From NCBI RefSeq assembly GCF_030116705.1, contig NZ_JAOTIK010000001.1, forward strand, positions 4,926,501 through 4,990,500: 64,000 bases of DNA. Reading direction: 5' to 3'. A model generated the notes under the pieces. The model did not search any database. It saw only the letters and a list, made by a program, of their open reading frames with translations, and was not told where the DNA came from. The stretch's first letter is position 1; each line of letters opens with the position of its first letter. The translations under genes were made by a program, and so were the position numbers. The stretch comes from Streptomyces sp. ML-6. GTDB taxonomy: Bacteria; Actinomycetota; Actinomycetes; Streptomycetales; Streptomycetaceae. Below, one piece after another: positions 43,388-51,769 of this stretch.

Positions 43388-44563
43388 GTGACCGTCGACG
43401 ACACGACTTCTGGCGCGGGGACGCAGCCCCCGTCGGAATCCTCGGTCCACGCGACACCGCATCACGAAGTCGACCACACGGCGGAACCGAGCGACGACCC
43501 CCTCGCGATCCGGCTGGAACACCTGATCCTGGGTGCCGACCGCCGCTACACGCCGTTCCAGGCCGCCCGTACCGCCGGTGTCTCCATGGACCTGGCGTCC
43601 CGGTTCTGGCGGGCCATGGGCTTCGCCGACATCGGGCAGGCCAGGGCACTGACCGAGGCCGACGTGCTGGCGCTGCGCCGCCTGGCCGGTCTCGTCGAGG
43701 CGGGGCTGCTCAGCGAACCGATGGCGATCCAGGTGGCCCGGTCCACCGGCCAGACCACCGCCCGGCTGGCGGAGTGGCAGATCGACTCCTTCCTGGAGGG
43801 GCTGACCGAGCCGCCCGAGCCCGGGATGACCCGCACCGAGGTCACGTACCCGCTGGTCGAGCTGTTGCTGCCGGAGCTCCAGGAGTTCCTGGTGTACGTG
43901 TGGCGGCGCCAGCTGGCCGCCGCGACCGGGCGGGTGGTGCAGGCCGCCGACGACGAGGAGATGGTCGACCGGCGCCTCGCCGTCGGCTTCGCCGACCTCG
44001 TCGGGTTCACCCGGCTGACCAGGCGCCTGGAGGAGGAGGAGCTCGGCGAGCTGGTCGAGGCGTTCGAGACCACCGCGGCCGACCTGGTCGCGGCGCACGG
44101 CGGCCGGCTCATCAAGACCCTCGGCGACGAGGTCCTCTTCGCCGCCGACGACGCGGGCACCGCGGCCGAGATCGCGCTGCGCCTGATCGAGGCGATGACG
44201 CAGGACGAAACGATGCCCGCCCTGCGCGTCGGCATCGCCTTCGGCACGGTCACCACCCGGATGGGCGATGTCTTCGGGACGACGGTGAACCTCGCCAGCC
44301 GACTGACGTCGATAGCGCCCAAGAACGCCGTGCTCGTGGACGGGGCGTTCGCGGAGGAACTGACCCGGACCGGCGACGCCCCCGCCTCCGAGGTGCAGGC
44401 GGCGGAGGAGGCCGCGGCGGCCGAGAAGGAGCGCCGGGAGGGCGCGGAGCCTGCGGCGCTGCCCACGTACCGCTACGGGCTGCAGCCGATGTGGCAGCGC
44501 CCGGTGCGCGGGCTCGGCGTGGTGGAGCCCTGGCTGCTGGCCCGCCGCGGCACGACCTCCTGA
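43388..44563 (+). CDS. cya: Class III adenylate cyclase
   Basis: A 391-residue cytoplasmic cyclase making cAMP from ATP. The N-terminal regulatory domain (about 40-190, LILGADRRYTPFQAARTAGV ... FWRAMGFADIGQA) matches the pH-sensing type of mycobacterial Rv1264. The catalytic domain follows with both metal Asp residues (VGFADLVGFT and IKTLGDEVLF), the substrate Lys (RLIKTLGD), and the transition-state Asn and Arg (TTVNLASRL). All key residues are intact. In S. coelicolor cAMP made by Cya is needed for germination and normal development. GTG start; the gene has its own promoter region. Confidence 0.93.
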   Translation: MTVDDTTSGAGTQPPSESSVHATPHHEVDHTAEPSDDPLAIRLEHLILGADRRYTPFQAARTAGVSMDLASRFWRAMGFADIGQARALTEADVLALRRLAGLVEAGLLSEPMAIQVARSTGQTTARLAEWQIDSFLEGLTEPPEPGMTRTEVTYPLVELLLPELQEFLVYVWRRQLAAATGRVVQAADDEEMVDRRLAVGFADLVGFTRLTRRLEEEELGELVEAFETTAADLVAAHGGRLIKTLGDEVLFAADDAGTAAEIALRLIEAMTQDETMPALRVGIAFGTVTTRMGDVFGTTVNLASRLTSIAPKNAVLVDGAFAEELTRTGDAPASEVQAAEEAAAAEKERREGAEPAALPTYRYGLQPMWQRPVRGLGVVEPWLLARRGTTS

Positions 44564-44670
44564 CCCTCTTCCCCCGATCCCTTCCCGCCCCGCCCCGGGG
44601 CGGTTTCCGGCCCCGCCCCCGTATCGCGTCCGTACCGGCCCGGGACCGTCGCGCCGGTGCGCCATAGGAT

Positions 44671-44699
44671 CCCTCCGGTAACGCTCGTTAACCGGAGGG
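44671..44699 (+). promoter_or_regulatory. Inverted repeat overlapping the ribosome binding site of the enoyl-CoA hydratase gene
   Basis: CCCTCCGGTAACG and its near-complement CGTTAACCGGAGGG (one bulged base) flank CTCG. The right arm contains the GGAGGGG Shine-Dalgarno, 8 bp before the ATG at 44708. It could be a hairpin that masks the RBS or an operator; the core GTAACGCTCGTTAAC resembles sites of TetR-type fatty-acid regulators. Confidence 0.55.
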
Positions 44700-44707
44700 G
44701 TGCAGTC

Positions 44708-45520
44708 ATGACCATCACGTCCGAGCAGCGGTTCGGGGACTTCGTCGGCGTACGGGTCCACGAGGGGCAGGAACACGTCGCCGAGCTGGTTCTCGACCGT
44801 CCCAGGGCGATGAACGCCGTGTCCACGGACGTGGCCCGCTCGATCGCCGCCGCCTGTGCCGCGCTCGCCGTCGACCCGGCCGTACGCGTCACCGTCCTCA
44901 CCTCCAGCCACGAGCGGGCCTTCTGCGTGGGCGCGGACCTGAAGGAGCGGAACTCCTTCACCGACGCCGAGCTGCTGCGCCAGCGCCCCGTCGCCCGTGC
45001 CGCGTACACCGGTGTGCTCGAACTGCCGATGCCGACCATCGCCGCCGTGCACGGCTTCGCGCTCGGCGGCGGCTTCGAGCTGGCCCTGTCCTGCGACCTG
45101 ATCGTCGCCGACCGCACGGCCGTGGTCGGACTGCCCGAGGTGTCGGTCGGTGTCATCCCGGGCGGCGGCGGCACCCAGCTGCTGCCCCGGCGCATCGGGG
45201 CGGCGCGCGCGGCCGAACTGGTCTTCTCGGCCCGGCGGGTGGAGGCGGCCGAGGCGCATGGCCTCGGCCTGGTCGACGAGCTGGTGGAGGCCGGGCAGGA
45301 CCGGACGGCGGCGCTGGAGCTGGCCGGCCGGATCGCCGCCAACTCCCCGGTGGGGCTGCGGGCCGCCAAGCGGGCGCTGCGGCTGGGCCACGGCCTCGAC
45401 CTGCGGGCCGGTCTCGAAGTCGAGGACGCGGCCTGGCGGTCGGTGGCCTTCTCCGGGGACCGTGCCGAGGGCGTGGCCGCGTTCAACGAGAAGCGGAAGC
45501 CGAATTGGCCCGGTGAGTGA
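44708..45520 (+). CDS. Enoyl-CoA hydratase/isomerase family protein
   Basis: A 270-residue crotonase-fold protein. It has the CoA-binding/oxyanion segments FCVGADLKERN and VHGFALGGGFELALSCDLIV, and the catalytic region VGLPEVSVGVIPGGGGTQLL. Both glutamates used for water addition (in GGGFELAL and LPEVS) are present, so it is probably a true hydratase of fatty acid or branched-chain degradation. The ATG at 44708 follows GGAGGGG. A strong inverted repeat covers its RBS. Confidence 0.9.
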   Translation: MTITSEQRFGDFVGVRVHEGQEHVAELVLDRPRAMNAVSTDVARSIAAACAALAVDPAVRVTVLTSSHERAFCVGADLKERNSFTDAELLRQRPVARAAYTGVLELPMPTIAAVHGFALGGGFELALSCDLIVADRTAVVGLPEVSVGVIPGGGGTQLLPRRIGAARAAELVFSARRVEAAEAHGLGLVDELVEAGQDRTAALELAGRIAANSPVGLRAAKRALRLGHGLDLRAGLEVEDAAWRSVAFSGDRAEGVAAFNEKRKPNWPGE

Positions 45521-45614
45521 CACTCCGTGATGCCGTGGCCGGAAAGGACACGCAGCGAATGCGCATGATGCCCCAAACTGATCAAAACGGGACAAAACTG
45601 CATAAGCTGTAGCG

Positions 45615-46772
45615 ATGGGTGATGATGCGCGGCTGCGGGCCGTGGTTTCGCTTGCGCAGACGATGGCGGCGGCACACACCCCGCGGGGCTCGTGGCGAGC
45701 GGCCGCGCTGGGGGCGTGCGAGGCGTTGGGCGGCAGCTTCGCCGCCCTCTCCGTGTGGGAGCGCGGGCGGGGGCGGTTGCGGGTGCTGGTGAACGCGGGC
45801 GAACGGGCCGACGGGGAGGAGGAGTTCCCCGAGGCGGAGACGTATCCGGTGCACCAGTTCCCGGAGATCACCGAGTTCCTGCACGAACGCTGGGCCGGCG
45901 GCGGCGAGCCCGACGCCTGGGTGGAGACCGCCGACGGCCCGGTGGACGGGGCGCCGAGCGCCGGGCGGTTGTACGGCAGCGGTTACGAGCGGGAGCGGGT
46001 GGCCGCCCTTCGCCGGCGCGGGCGCGGCTGCTGCGTGGTCGCGCCGATCGTGCTGCACGGGCGGGCCTGGGGCGAGCTGTACGTGGCCCGCCGGGTGGGC
46101 GAGCCGGTGTTCGGGCGGGAGGACGCGGACTTCGCGACCGTGCTGGCCGCCGTCGTCGCCGCCGGGATCTCCCAGAGCGAACGGCTCGAGGAGGTCCGCA
46201 AACTCGCCTTCACCGACCCGCTCACCGGGCTGGCCAACCGCCGCGCCGTCGACGTGCGGCTGGACGAGGCGGTGGAGCAGCACCGGGCGGACGGGGCGGT
46301 GGTCAGTTTGGTCGTCTGCGACCTCAATGGGCTGAAGCGCGTCAACGACACCCACGGCCACGCGGTCGGGGATCGCCTGCTGGAACGTTTCGGCTCGGTG
46401 TTGTCCCGGTGCGGCGCGATGCTGCCCGGCGCGCTCGCGGCGCGGCTGGGCGGGGACGAGTTCTGTCTGCTCGCGGTGGGTCCGGAGGTGGACGACGTGA
46501 TCCGGGTGGCCACCGAACTCTGCGAACGGGCGGCCGAGTTGGAGCTCGGCGACGGGGTGGCCTGCGGGGTCGCGTCGACCGGTGACCCGGTCGGCCCGGT
46601 GATGTCGGCGCGGCGGCTGTTCCGGCTGGCGGACGCGGCCCAGTACCGGGCGAAGGCGGCCCGCTCGACGAAGCCGGTGGTGGCCGGGCGCGACGACGAG
46701 GTGATCCGGCTGGCCGACTCCCCGCCCGAGCCCGCCCGCGACCGCCGTCGCCTGCGCGGCAACCGCCCTTGA
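45615..46772 (+). CDS. GAF-GGDEF diguanylate cyclase (CdgE-like)
   Basis: A 385-residue protein: N-terminal GAF domain (about residues 20-185; RRGRGCCVVAPIVLHGRAWG, EDADFATVLAAVVAAGISQ) and C-terminal GGDEF domain (about 195-370; LTDPLTGLANRRAV-type start, VVCDLNGLKRVNDTHGHAVG, then LAARLGGDEFCLLAVG). The GGDEF active loop is intact, so it should make cyclic di-GMP, the developmental brake in Streptomyces. No RxxD inhibitory site precedes the loop. By order between the enoyl-CoA hydratase and hutH genes I recall it as the counterpart of S. coelicolor cdgE. Confidence 0.9.
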   Translation: MGDDARLRAVVSLAQTMAAAHTPRGSWRAAALGACEALGGSFAALSVWERGRGRLRVLVNAGERADGEEEFPEAETYPVHQFPEITEFLHERWAGGGEPDAWVETADGPVDGAPSAGRLYGSGYERERVAALRRRGRGCCVVAPIVLHGRAWGELYVARRVGEPVFGREDADFATVLAAVVAAGISQSERLEEVRKLAFTDPLTGLANRRAVDVRLDEAVEQHRADGAVVSLVVCDLNGLKRVNDTHGHAVGDRLLERFGSVLSRCGAMLPGALAARLGGDEFCLLAVGPEVDDVIRVATELCERAAELELGDGVACGVASTGDPVGPVMSARRLFRLADAAQYRAKAARSTKPVVAGRDDEVIRLADSPPEPARDRRRLRGNRP

Positions 46773-46968
46773 GCCGGGGGCGCGGGCGGCGCGGGGGTGC
46801 GGGGCGCGTGGCGGTGGGTCCGGGATCGTGCGGTGGCGGGCCCGGTCGGGGTGCCGGGGAGGTCGGTCCGGTCGGGGTCTCGGGGCGGTGATCGGGGTGC
46901 CGGGCGGTAAGGGGTCAATCCCTCGACCACTGGTGACATGGAGGGATTCAGTCCGTACGCTTCTGAAT

Positions 46969-48519
46969 ATGGATATGCACACAGTCGTGGTGGGGACGTC
47001 CGGTACCACCGCTGAGGACGTCATCGCCGTGGCACGCGGCAACGCCCGCGTCGAGCTCTCCGAGGCCGCCGTGGACGCGCTCGCCGCGGCCCGGGAGATC
47101 GTGGACGCGCTCGCCGCCAAGCCCGAGCCGGTCTACGGCGTCTCCACCGGATTCGGGGCCCTGGCCAGCCGGCACATCGGCCACGAGCTCCGCGCCCAGC
47201 TCCAGCGCAACATCGTCCGCTCGCACGCGGCCGGCATGGGCCCGCGCGTCGAGCGCGAGGTCGTGCGCGCGCTGATGTTCCTGCGGCTGAAGACGGTCGC
47301 CTCCGGGCACACCGGCGTACGCCCCGAGGTCGCGCAGACCATGGCCGACGTGCTCAACGCCGGCATCACACCGGTCGTCCACGAGTACGGCTCGCTCGGC
47401 TGCTCCGGCGACCTGGCCCCGCTCTCCCACTGCGCCCTGACGCTGATGGGCGAGGGCGAGGCGGAGGGCCCCGACGGCACCGTGCGCCCGGCCGGCGAGC
47501 TGCTCGCCGCCCACGGCATAACCCCGGTCGAGCTGCGCGAGAAGGAGGGCCTCGCCCTCCTCAACGGCACGGACGGCATGCTCGGCATGCTGATCATGGC
47601 CCTCGACGACCTGAAGAACCTCTACACCTCGGCCGACATCACCGCCGCCCTCTCCCTGGAGGCGCTGCTCGGCACGGACAAGGTGCTCGCCCCGGAACTG
47701 CACGCCATCCGCCCGCACCCGGGCCAGGGCGCCAGCGCCGACAACATGCTGCGGGTCCTCGCCGGATCGGGACTGACGGGCCACCACCAGGACGACGCGC
47801 CGCGGGTCCAGGACGCCTACTCCGTACGCTGCGCGCCCCAGGTCAACGGCGCGGGCCGCGACACCCTCGACCACGCCCGGACCGTCGCGGGCCGCGAGCT
47901 GGCCTCCGCCGTCGACAACCCCGTCGTTCTCCCCGATGGCCGGGTCGAGTCCAACGGGAACTTCCACGGCGCCCCCGTCGCGTACGTCCTCGACTTCCTG
48001 GCGATCGTCGCGGCCGACCTCGGCTCGATCTGCGAGCGCCGCACCGACCGGCTGCTGGACAAGAACCGTTCCCACGGGCTGCCGCCGTTCCTCGCCGAGG
48101 ACGCGGGCGTGGACTCCGGCCTGATGATCGCCCAGTACACCCAGGCGGCCCTGGTCAGCGAGCTGAAGCGGCTCGCCGTCCCGGCGTCGGCCGACTCCAT
48201 CCCGTCCTCCGCCATGCAGGAGGACCACGTCTCCATGGGCTGGTCGGCCGCGCGCAAGCTCCGTACCGCCGTCGACAACCTCGCCCGGATCATCGCCGTC
48301 GAGCTGTACGCGGCGACCCGCGCCATCGAGCTGCGCGCCGCGGAGGGGCTCGTCCCGGGGCCCGCCTCGCGCGCCGCCGTCGAGGCGCTGCGCGCGGCCG
48401 GTGTCCGGGGCCCGGGGCCGGACCGCTTCCTGGCGCCGGACCTGGCCGCGGCGGACGAGTTCGTACGGGCGGGGAAGCTGGTCGCGGCGGTCGAGCCTGT
48501 GACCGGTCCGCTCGCGTAG
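46969..48519 (+). CDS. hutH: Histidine ammonia-lyase
   Basis: A 516-residue enzyme converting histidine to urocanate and ammonia, the first step of histidine use. The MIO prosthetic-group triad lies in YGSLGCSGDLAPLSH, with Cys-Ser-Gly instead of the more common Ala-Ser-Gly. Other family motifs: VYGVSTGFGALA at the N-terminus, EGLALLNGTDGMLGML, RCAPQVNGAGRD (active-site Arg), VDNPVVLPDGRVESNGNFHG, and SMQEDHVSMG-like near the end. ATG 46969 (MDMHTVVV) and ATG 46975 are both possible starts. No other hut gene is nearby, as usual in streptomycetes. Confidence 0.95.
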   Translation: MDMHTVVVGTSGTTAEDVIAVARGNARVELSEAAVDALAAAREIVDALAAKPEPVYGVSTGFGALASRHIGHELRAQLQRNIVRSHAAGMGPRVEREVVRALMFLRLKTVASGHTGVRPEVAQTMADVLNAGITPVVHEYGSLGCSGDLAPLSHCALTLMGEGEAEGPDGTVRPAGELLAAHGITPVELREKEGLALLNGTDGMLGMLIMALDDLKNLYTSADITAALSLEALLGTDKVLAPELHAIRPHPGQGASADNMLRVLAGSGLTGHHQDDAPRVQDAYSVRCAPQVNGAGRDTLDHARTVAGRELASAVDNPVVLPDGRVESNGNFHGAPVAYVLDFLAIVAADLGSICERRTDRLLDKNRSHGLPPFLAEDAGVDSGLMIAQYTQAALVSELKRLAVPASADSIPSSAMQEDHVSMGWSAARKLRTAVDNLARIIAVELYAATRAIELRAAEGLVPGPASRAAVEALRAAGVRGPGPDRFLAPDLAAADEFVRAGKLVAAVEPVTGPLA

Positions 48520-48638
48520 CCGGGCGTGCGGGGGCCCGGACGGTGCCCCCGCACGATCGCGTGGAGAAAGCAACGGGGCGCAGTGGGGTGCAGCGGGTCG
48601 TGGGAGGGCCGACGGCGCGAGGGCCTACGCTCCGGCGC

Positions 48639-49112
48639 ATGAGCGCTTCTGAAACATCACGGTTCGTCCGCCTTCGGGTCGACATGGTGCTGGAGATCAC
48701 GGACCTCGCCGCCCTCAGCGGTACCGCCCTGGAGGCCATCGCCGCCGAGTACGGGGAGTACGCGGAACCGGAGGGCGAGTCCGCCGAGGAACGCACGCAT
48801 GCCGAGGCCGCCGTGCGGGCGGACGGCGCCGAGGCCCTCGCCTCCCTCGTCGACCCGTTCGTCCTGGTCGGAGAGGTGCCCGGGGTCCGGCTCACCAGGG
48901 CCTCCTGGAGCAGCGAGAGCATCGACCACGACCCGGACGACCCGGACCACTGGGATTTCGACGACGAGGACGAGGGGTACGAGGAGTACGGGGAGTACGA
49001 GGGATACGGGGAGCACGGGGACGGGGGCAGAGGCGGGGATCACGAGGCCGACCGGGCGGAGGAGACGGCCGGAAAGGATGGGCGGAGCGGCGGCGTCCCG
49101 CACAATGGGTGA
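48639..49112 (+). CDS. Acidic hypothetical protein
   Basis: A 157-residue cytoplasmic protein. The first 100 residues look folded (RFVRLRVDMVLEITDLAALS, EALASLVDPFVLVGEVPGVR, LTRASWSSESID). The rest is an extremely acidic low-complexity tail (DPDDPDHWDFDDEDEGYEEY and YGE/YGEH repeats). No domain is recognised. It stands alone between hutH and the lipoprotein transpeptidase gene and ends at a hairpin terminator. Confidence 0.72.
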   Translation: MSASETSRFVRLRVDMVLEITDLAALSGTALEAIAAEYGEYAEPEGESAEERTHAEAAVRADGAEALASLVDPFVLVGEVPGVRLTRASWSSESIDHDPDDPDHWDFDDEDEGYEEYGEYEGYGEHGDGGRGGDHEADRAEETAGKDGRSGGVPHNG

Positions 49113-49160
49113 GGACGACGCCGGACGCGACGGCGCGAGCGGCGGGCCCGGCAGGTGATG

Positions 49161-49202
49161 AGCACCGGCCCCGGCCCGTTCCGCACGGGCCGGGGCCGTG
49201 CT
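49161..49202 (+). terminator. GC-rich hairpin terminator
   Basis: AGCACCGGCCCCGGCCCG pairs with CGGGCCGGGGCCGTGCT (one bulge) around a 7-base loop, 48 bp after the acidic-protein stop. The remaining interval to 49407 holds the next gene's promoter and an RBS. Confidence 0.78.
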
Positions 49203-49407
49203 GATCACCGCTCGCCCCTACGCGATCGGCGTCGGGAACCACCGCAACGGCGGATGCGTCGATGAGTGTTGTTCCCCACATCTTTCATGGATGTGGAACG
49301 GAGGGCCCGTGCCAGGGGTTCTTTTCAGGGACATGGCGGCGCCGCCGGTCACCGGTGGATCCGCTCGGGGTTTTTTGGGGATTTCGGCAACGATGGAGAA
49401 GCGTGTG

Positions 49408-50655
49408 ATGACGGACAGCAAGCGGCGCAGGGGTCTCATGGCCGCGTCCGCACTGCTCGGCGGCGTGCTGGTGCTCACCGCCTGCAACGACGGCACGGAC
49501 AAGAGCGCCGACGGCTCGAAGAAGTCGCAGGCGGCCGAGGTCGACAAGGCAGCCGCCCAGGACGCCTCGGAAGCACAGATAACGATCTCGCCGAAGAACG
49601 GCGCGACCAACGCGAGCATCAACAACGACGCCAAGGTCACCGTCACCAAGGGCACGCTGTCCGAGGTCGTCATGACCACCTCGGCCGGGGCGGCCGTCAA
49701 GGGCACCCTCTCCGCCGACGGCAAGAGCTGGAAGCCCGACGTCCAGCTGGAGCGCTCCACCACGTACAAGATCAACGCCACGGCGAAGGACGCCAAGGGC
49801 CGCGAGGCGCACGAGAACTCCTCCTTCACCACCGTCTCGCCCGCCAACAGCTTCATCGGGAACTTCACCCCCGAGGACGGCTCCACGGTCGGCGTCGGCA
49901 TGCCGGTCTCCATCAACTTCAACAAGCCGATCACGGACCGCAAGGCCGTCCAGTCCGGCATCACCGTGACGTCCAGCAGCGGCCAGCAGGTCGTCGGCCA
50001 CTGGTTCAACTCGCAGCGTCTGGACCTGCGCCCCGAGAACTACTGGCAGGGCGGCTCCACCGTCACCCTGAAGCTGGAGCTCGACGGCGTCGAGGGCGCG
50101 GACGGCGTCTTCGGCGTGCAGCAGAAGACGGTCACCTTCAAGGTCGGCCGCAACCAGGTCTCGACCGTCGACGCCAAGACGAAGACGATGACCGTCACCC
50201 AGGACGGCAAGACGATCAAGACCATCCCGATCTCCGCCGGCTCCCCCGACAACCCCACGTACAACGGTCAGATGGTGATCTCCGAGAAGTTCAAGGAGAC
50301 CCGGATGAACGGTGCGACGGTCGGCTTCACCGATGACGACGGCAAGGGTGAGTACGACATCAAGGACGTGCCGCACGCCATGCGGCTGTCCACCTCGGGC
50401 ACCTTCATCCACGGCAACTACTGGGGCGCGCGGTCGATCTTCGGCAGCGCCAACACCAGCCACGGCTGTGTCGGCCTCGCCGACGTGAAGGGCGCGGGCG
50501 ACTCGAGCCAGCCCGGCGCCTGGTTCTACAACAACTCCCTCATCGGCGACGTGGTCATCGTCAAGAACTCCCCGGACAAGACCATCACCCCCGACAACGG
50601 CCTCAACGGCTGGAACATGAGCTGGTCGCAGTGGACGGCGGGCTCCGCGGTCTGA
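49408..50655 (+). CDS. Lipoprotein L,D-transpeptidase with Ig-like domains
   Basis: A 415-residue periplasmic-side L,D-transpeptidase of the mycobacterial LdtMt2 type. A signal peptide with lipobox VLTACN (Cys at about residue 24) is followed by two Ig-like domains (about 60-150 and 155-255; FIGNFTPEDGSTVGVGMPVS). The YkuD catalytic domain carries HGNYWGARSIFGSANTSHGC as its active-site stretch with the nucleophile Cys. A C-terminal cap (LNGWNMSWSQWTAGS) is typical of Ldt5-type enzymes. The start at 49408 is chosen because GGAG lies 8 bp upstream; in-frame ATG 49393 is an alternative. It cross-links peptidoglycan 3-3. Confidence 0.93.
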   Translation: MTDSKRRRGLMAASALLGGVLVLTACNDGTDKSADGSKKSQAAEVDKAAAQDASEAQITISPKNGATNASINNDAKVTVTKGTLSEVVMTTSAGAAVKGTLSADGKSWKPDVQLERSTTYKINATAKDAKGREAHENSSFTTVSPANSFIGNFTPEDGSTVGVGMPVSINFNKPITDRKAVQSGITVTSSSGQQVVGHWFNSQRLDLRPENYWQGGSTVTLKLELDGVEGADGVFGVQQKTVTFKVGRNQVSTVDAKTKTMTVTQDGKTIKTIPISAGSPDNPTYNGQMVISEKFKETRMNGATVGFTDDDGKGEYDIKDVPHAMRLSTSGTFIHGNYWGARSIFGSANTSHGCVGLADVKGAGDSSQPGAWFYNNSLIGDVVIVKNSPDKTITPDNGLNGWNMSWSQWTAGSAV

Positions 50656-50707
50656 CCCGACCCCACGCGTCCGGTCCCCGGCGCACCCCGAATCCCGCAG
50701 CATGAAG

Positions 50708-50757
50708 GCGGCGGCACCCGGATCCACCAGGATCCCGCGGCGCCGCCGCTTTTTTTG
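50708..50757 (+). terminator. Intrinsic terminator with T-tract
   Basis: Imperfect hairpin GGCGGCGGCACCCGGATC / GATCCCGCGGCGCCGCC with a short loop, then CGCTTTTTTTG. One of only two clear T-tract terminators in the window. Confidence 0.78.
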
Positions 50758-50841
50758 TCCCTGCCGCTTTCCTGCGCTGCCGCTTTCCTGCGCTGCCGCT
50801 TTTTTGTCCCTGCCGCTTTCCTGTGCTGCCGTTTTCCTGCG
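50742..50841. repeat. 16-bp tandem repeats that duplicate the terminator tail
   Basis: A unit CTGCCGCTTTCCTGCG is repeated from 50761, 50777, 50810 and 50826; another unit at 50793 carries the long T-run again (CTGCCGCTTTTTTGTCC). The first unit is the terminator tail itself. Confidence 0.8.
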
Positions 50842-50970
50842 CCCGTGGGGTGCTTGTGCCGGGGGCCGCCCGTCCTCGTACGTCCGTGGGGGCGCCCGTC
50901 CCCGTACGTCTGCGGGGCTGTCCGTGGGTACGCCTGCGGGACCGGCCGTCCGCGGCCCGGAGGCCGGGGC

Positions 50971-51603
50971 TCAGTGAGGGAAGGCCATGGCGTCGCGGTG
51001 GGCGGCCAGGTCGCTGCGTCGGACCTGGCGCAGGCCCGACGGATCGGTGTACGGCTCGCCGGTGCAGCCGTTCGGGAGCGTCCCGGGGTGCGGGGCGTCG
51101 GGGCCGGTACCGGCCCTGGCGAGGAACGAACACAGCCCGTACCAGGGCTGCAGCGGCAGCAGGCTCAGCCCGTACAGCCAGCGCCGCACCAGCCGCCACA
51201 GCCCCGGGCGCCCGGCGTCGGGCAGCCTGATCACCCGGATTCCCATGATCAGCTTGCCCAGGCCGGCCCCGGCGACCGCGGTGAGGACCACCTGGTTGAG
51301 GAACGAGAACGCGAGCGCCGGACCGGTCAGCAGGCCGAGGACCTCGGTGACGGTGGTGGACACGTTCACGTACGGCCGGGCCAGCAGGCCGGCGGTGATG
51401 AGGCAGAAGTAGCAGTCGAGCCCGACCGCGAGGTAACGGCGCATGTCGCCCGCGCGTGGCGGCAGCCGCGGCCCGACGGGGTGCCCCGGTGCCGGGGCCG
51501 ATGCAGGTGCGGGCGAGGACGTGGGCGGGAGGGCCGTGCCGTATGTCGGCGCAGTCGGTCCGGAAGGGTTCCGGGTACGCCTCTTCCCCCATGGCGTTGT
51601 CAT
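50971..51603 (-). CDS. RDD family membrane protein
   Basis: A 210-residue protein with a Pro/Ala-rich N-terminus (about 50 residues) and an RDD-type membrane domain. Its opening Arg-Asp motif is modified to RYLAVGLDCYFCLITAG. Three or so hydrophobic segments follow, with GAGLGKLIMGIRVIR typical of the second RDD half. The C-terminal 40 residues are polar. RDD proteins are often small transporters or pore-like proteins of unknown substrate. An AACATCA inverted repeat directly abuts its start codon. Confidence 0.8.
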   Translation of the reverse strand: MTTPWGKRRTRNPSGPTAPTYGTALPPTSSPAPASAPAPGHPVGPRLPPRAGDMRRYLAVGLDCYFCLITAGLLARPYVNVSTTVTEVLGLLTGPALAFSFLNQVVLTAVAGAGLGKLIMGIRVIRLPDAGRPGLWRLVRRWLYGLSLLPLQPWYGLCSFLARAGTGPDAPHPGTLPNGCTGEPYTDPSGLRQVRRSDLAAHRDAMAFPH

Positions 51604-51606
51604 GAC

Positions 51607-51624
51607 AACATCATGTCTGATGTT
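51607..51624. promoter_or_regulatory. Inverted repeat AACATCA-TGTC-TGATGTT next to RDD gene start
   Basis: Perfect 7-bp arms with a 4-bp centre, starting 3 bp upstream of the minus-strand ATG (51601-51603). It occupies the place of the Shine-Dalgarno, which is otherwise not recognisable. Operator or RNA hairpin. Confidence 0.5.
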
Positions 51625-51769
51625 CCGTCATCCCGTGTCCGGAAATCGAACTCCCGACACGACGGAATCATGCGCACCACCTGTACCAGGGGCGCACTGC
51701 GCCGTACCCCACTCCGCGATTGCGCGATTGTCAGGGACGACCGGGGCGAAGGGCCCTAGTCTCGCAGCC

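Larger units (their letters stand above)
50656..50970. other. Convergent intergenic region with terminator and repeats
   Basis: The 315 bp between convergent genes hold a T-tailed hairpin, a block of 16-bp repeats (both listed separately) and, from 50840 to 50970, CGT-rich low-complexity sequence. No gene seen. Confidence 0.55.

Noticed and set aside
42494..45871. Minus-strand frame of 1125 codons
   Set aside because: It runs antisense through the biotin ligase, cyclase and hydratase genes, which have full motifs on the plus strand.
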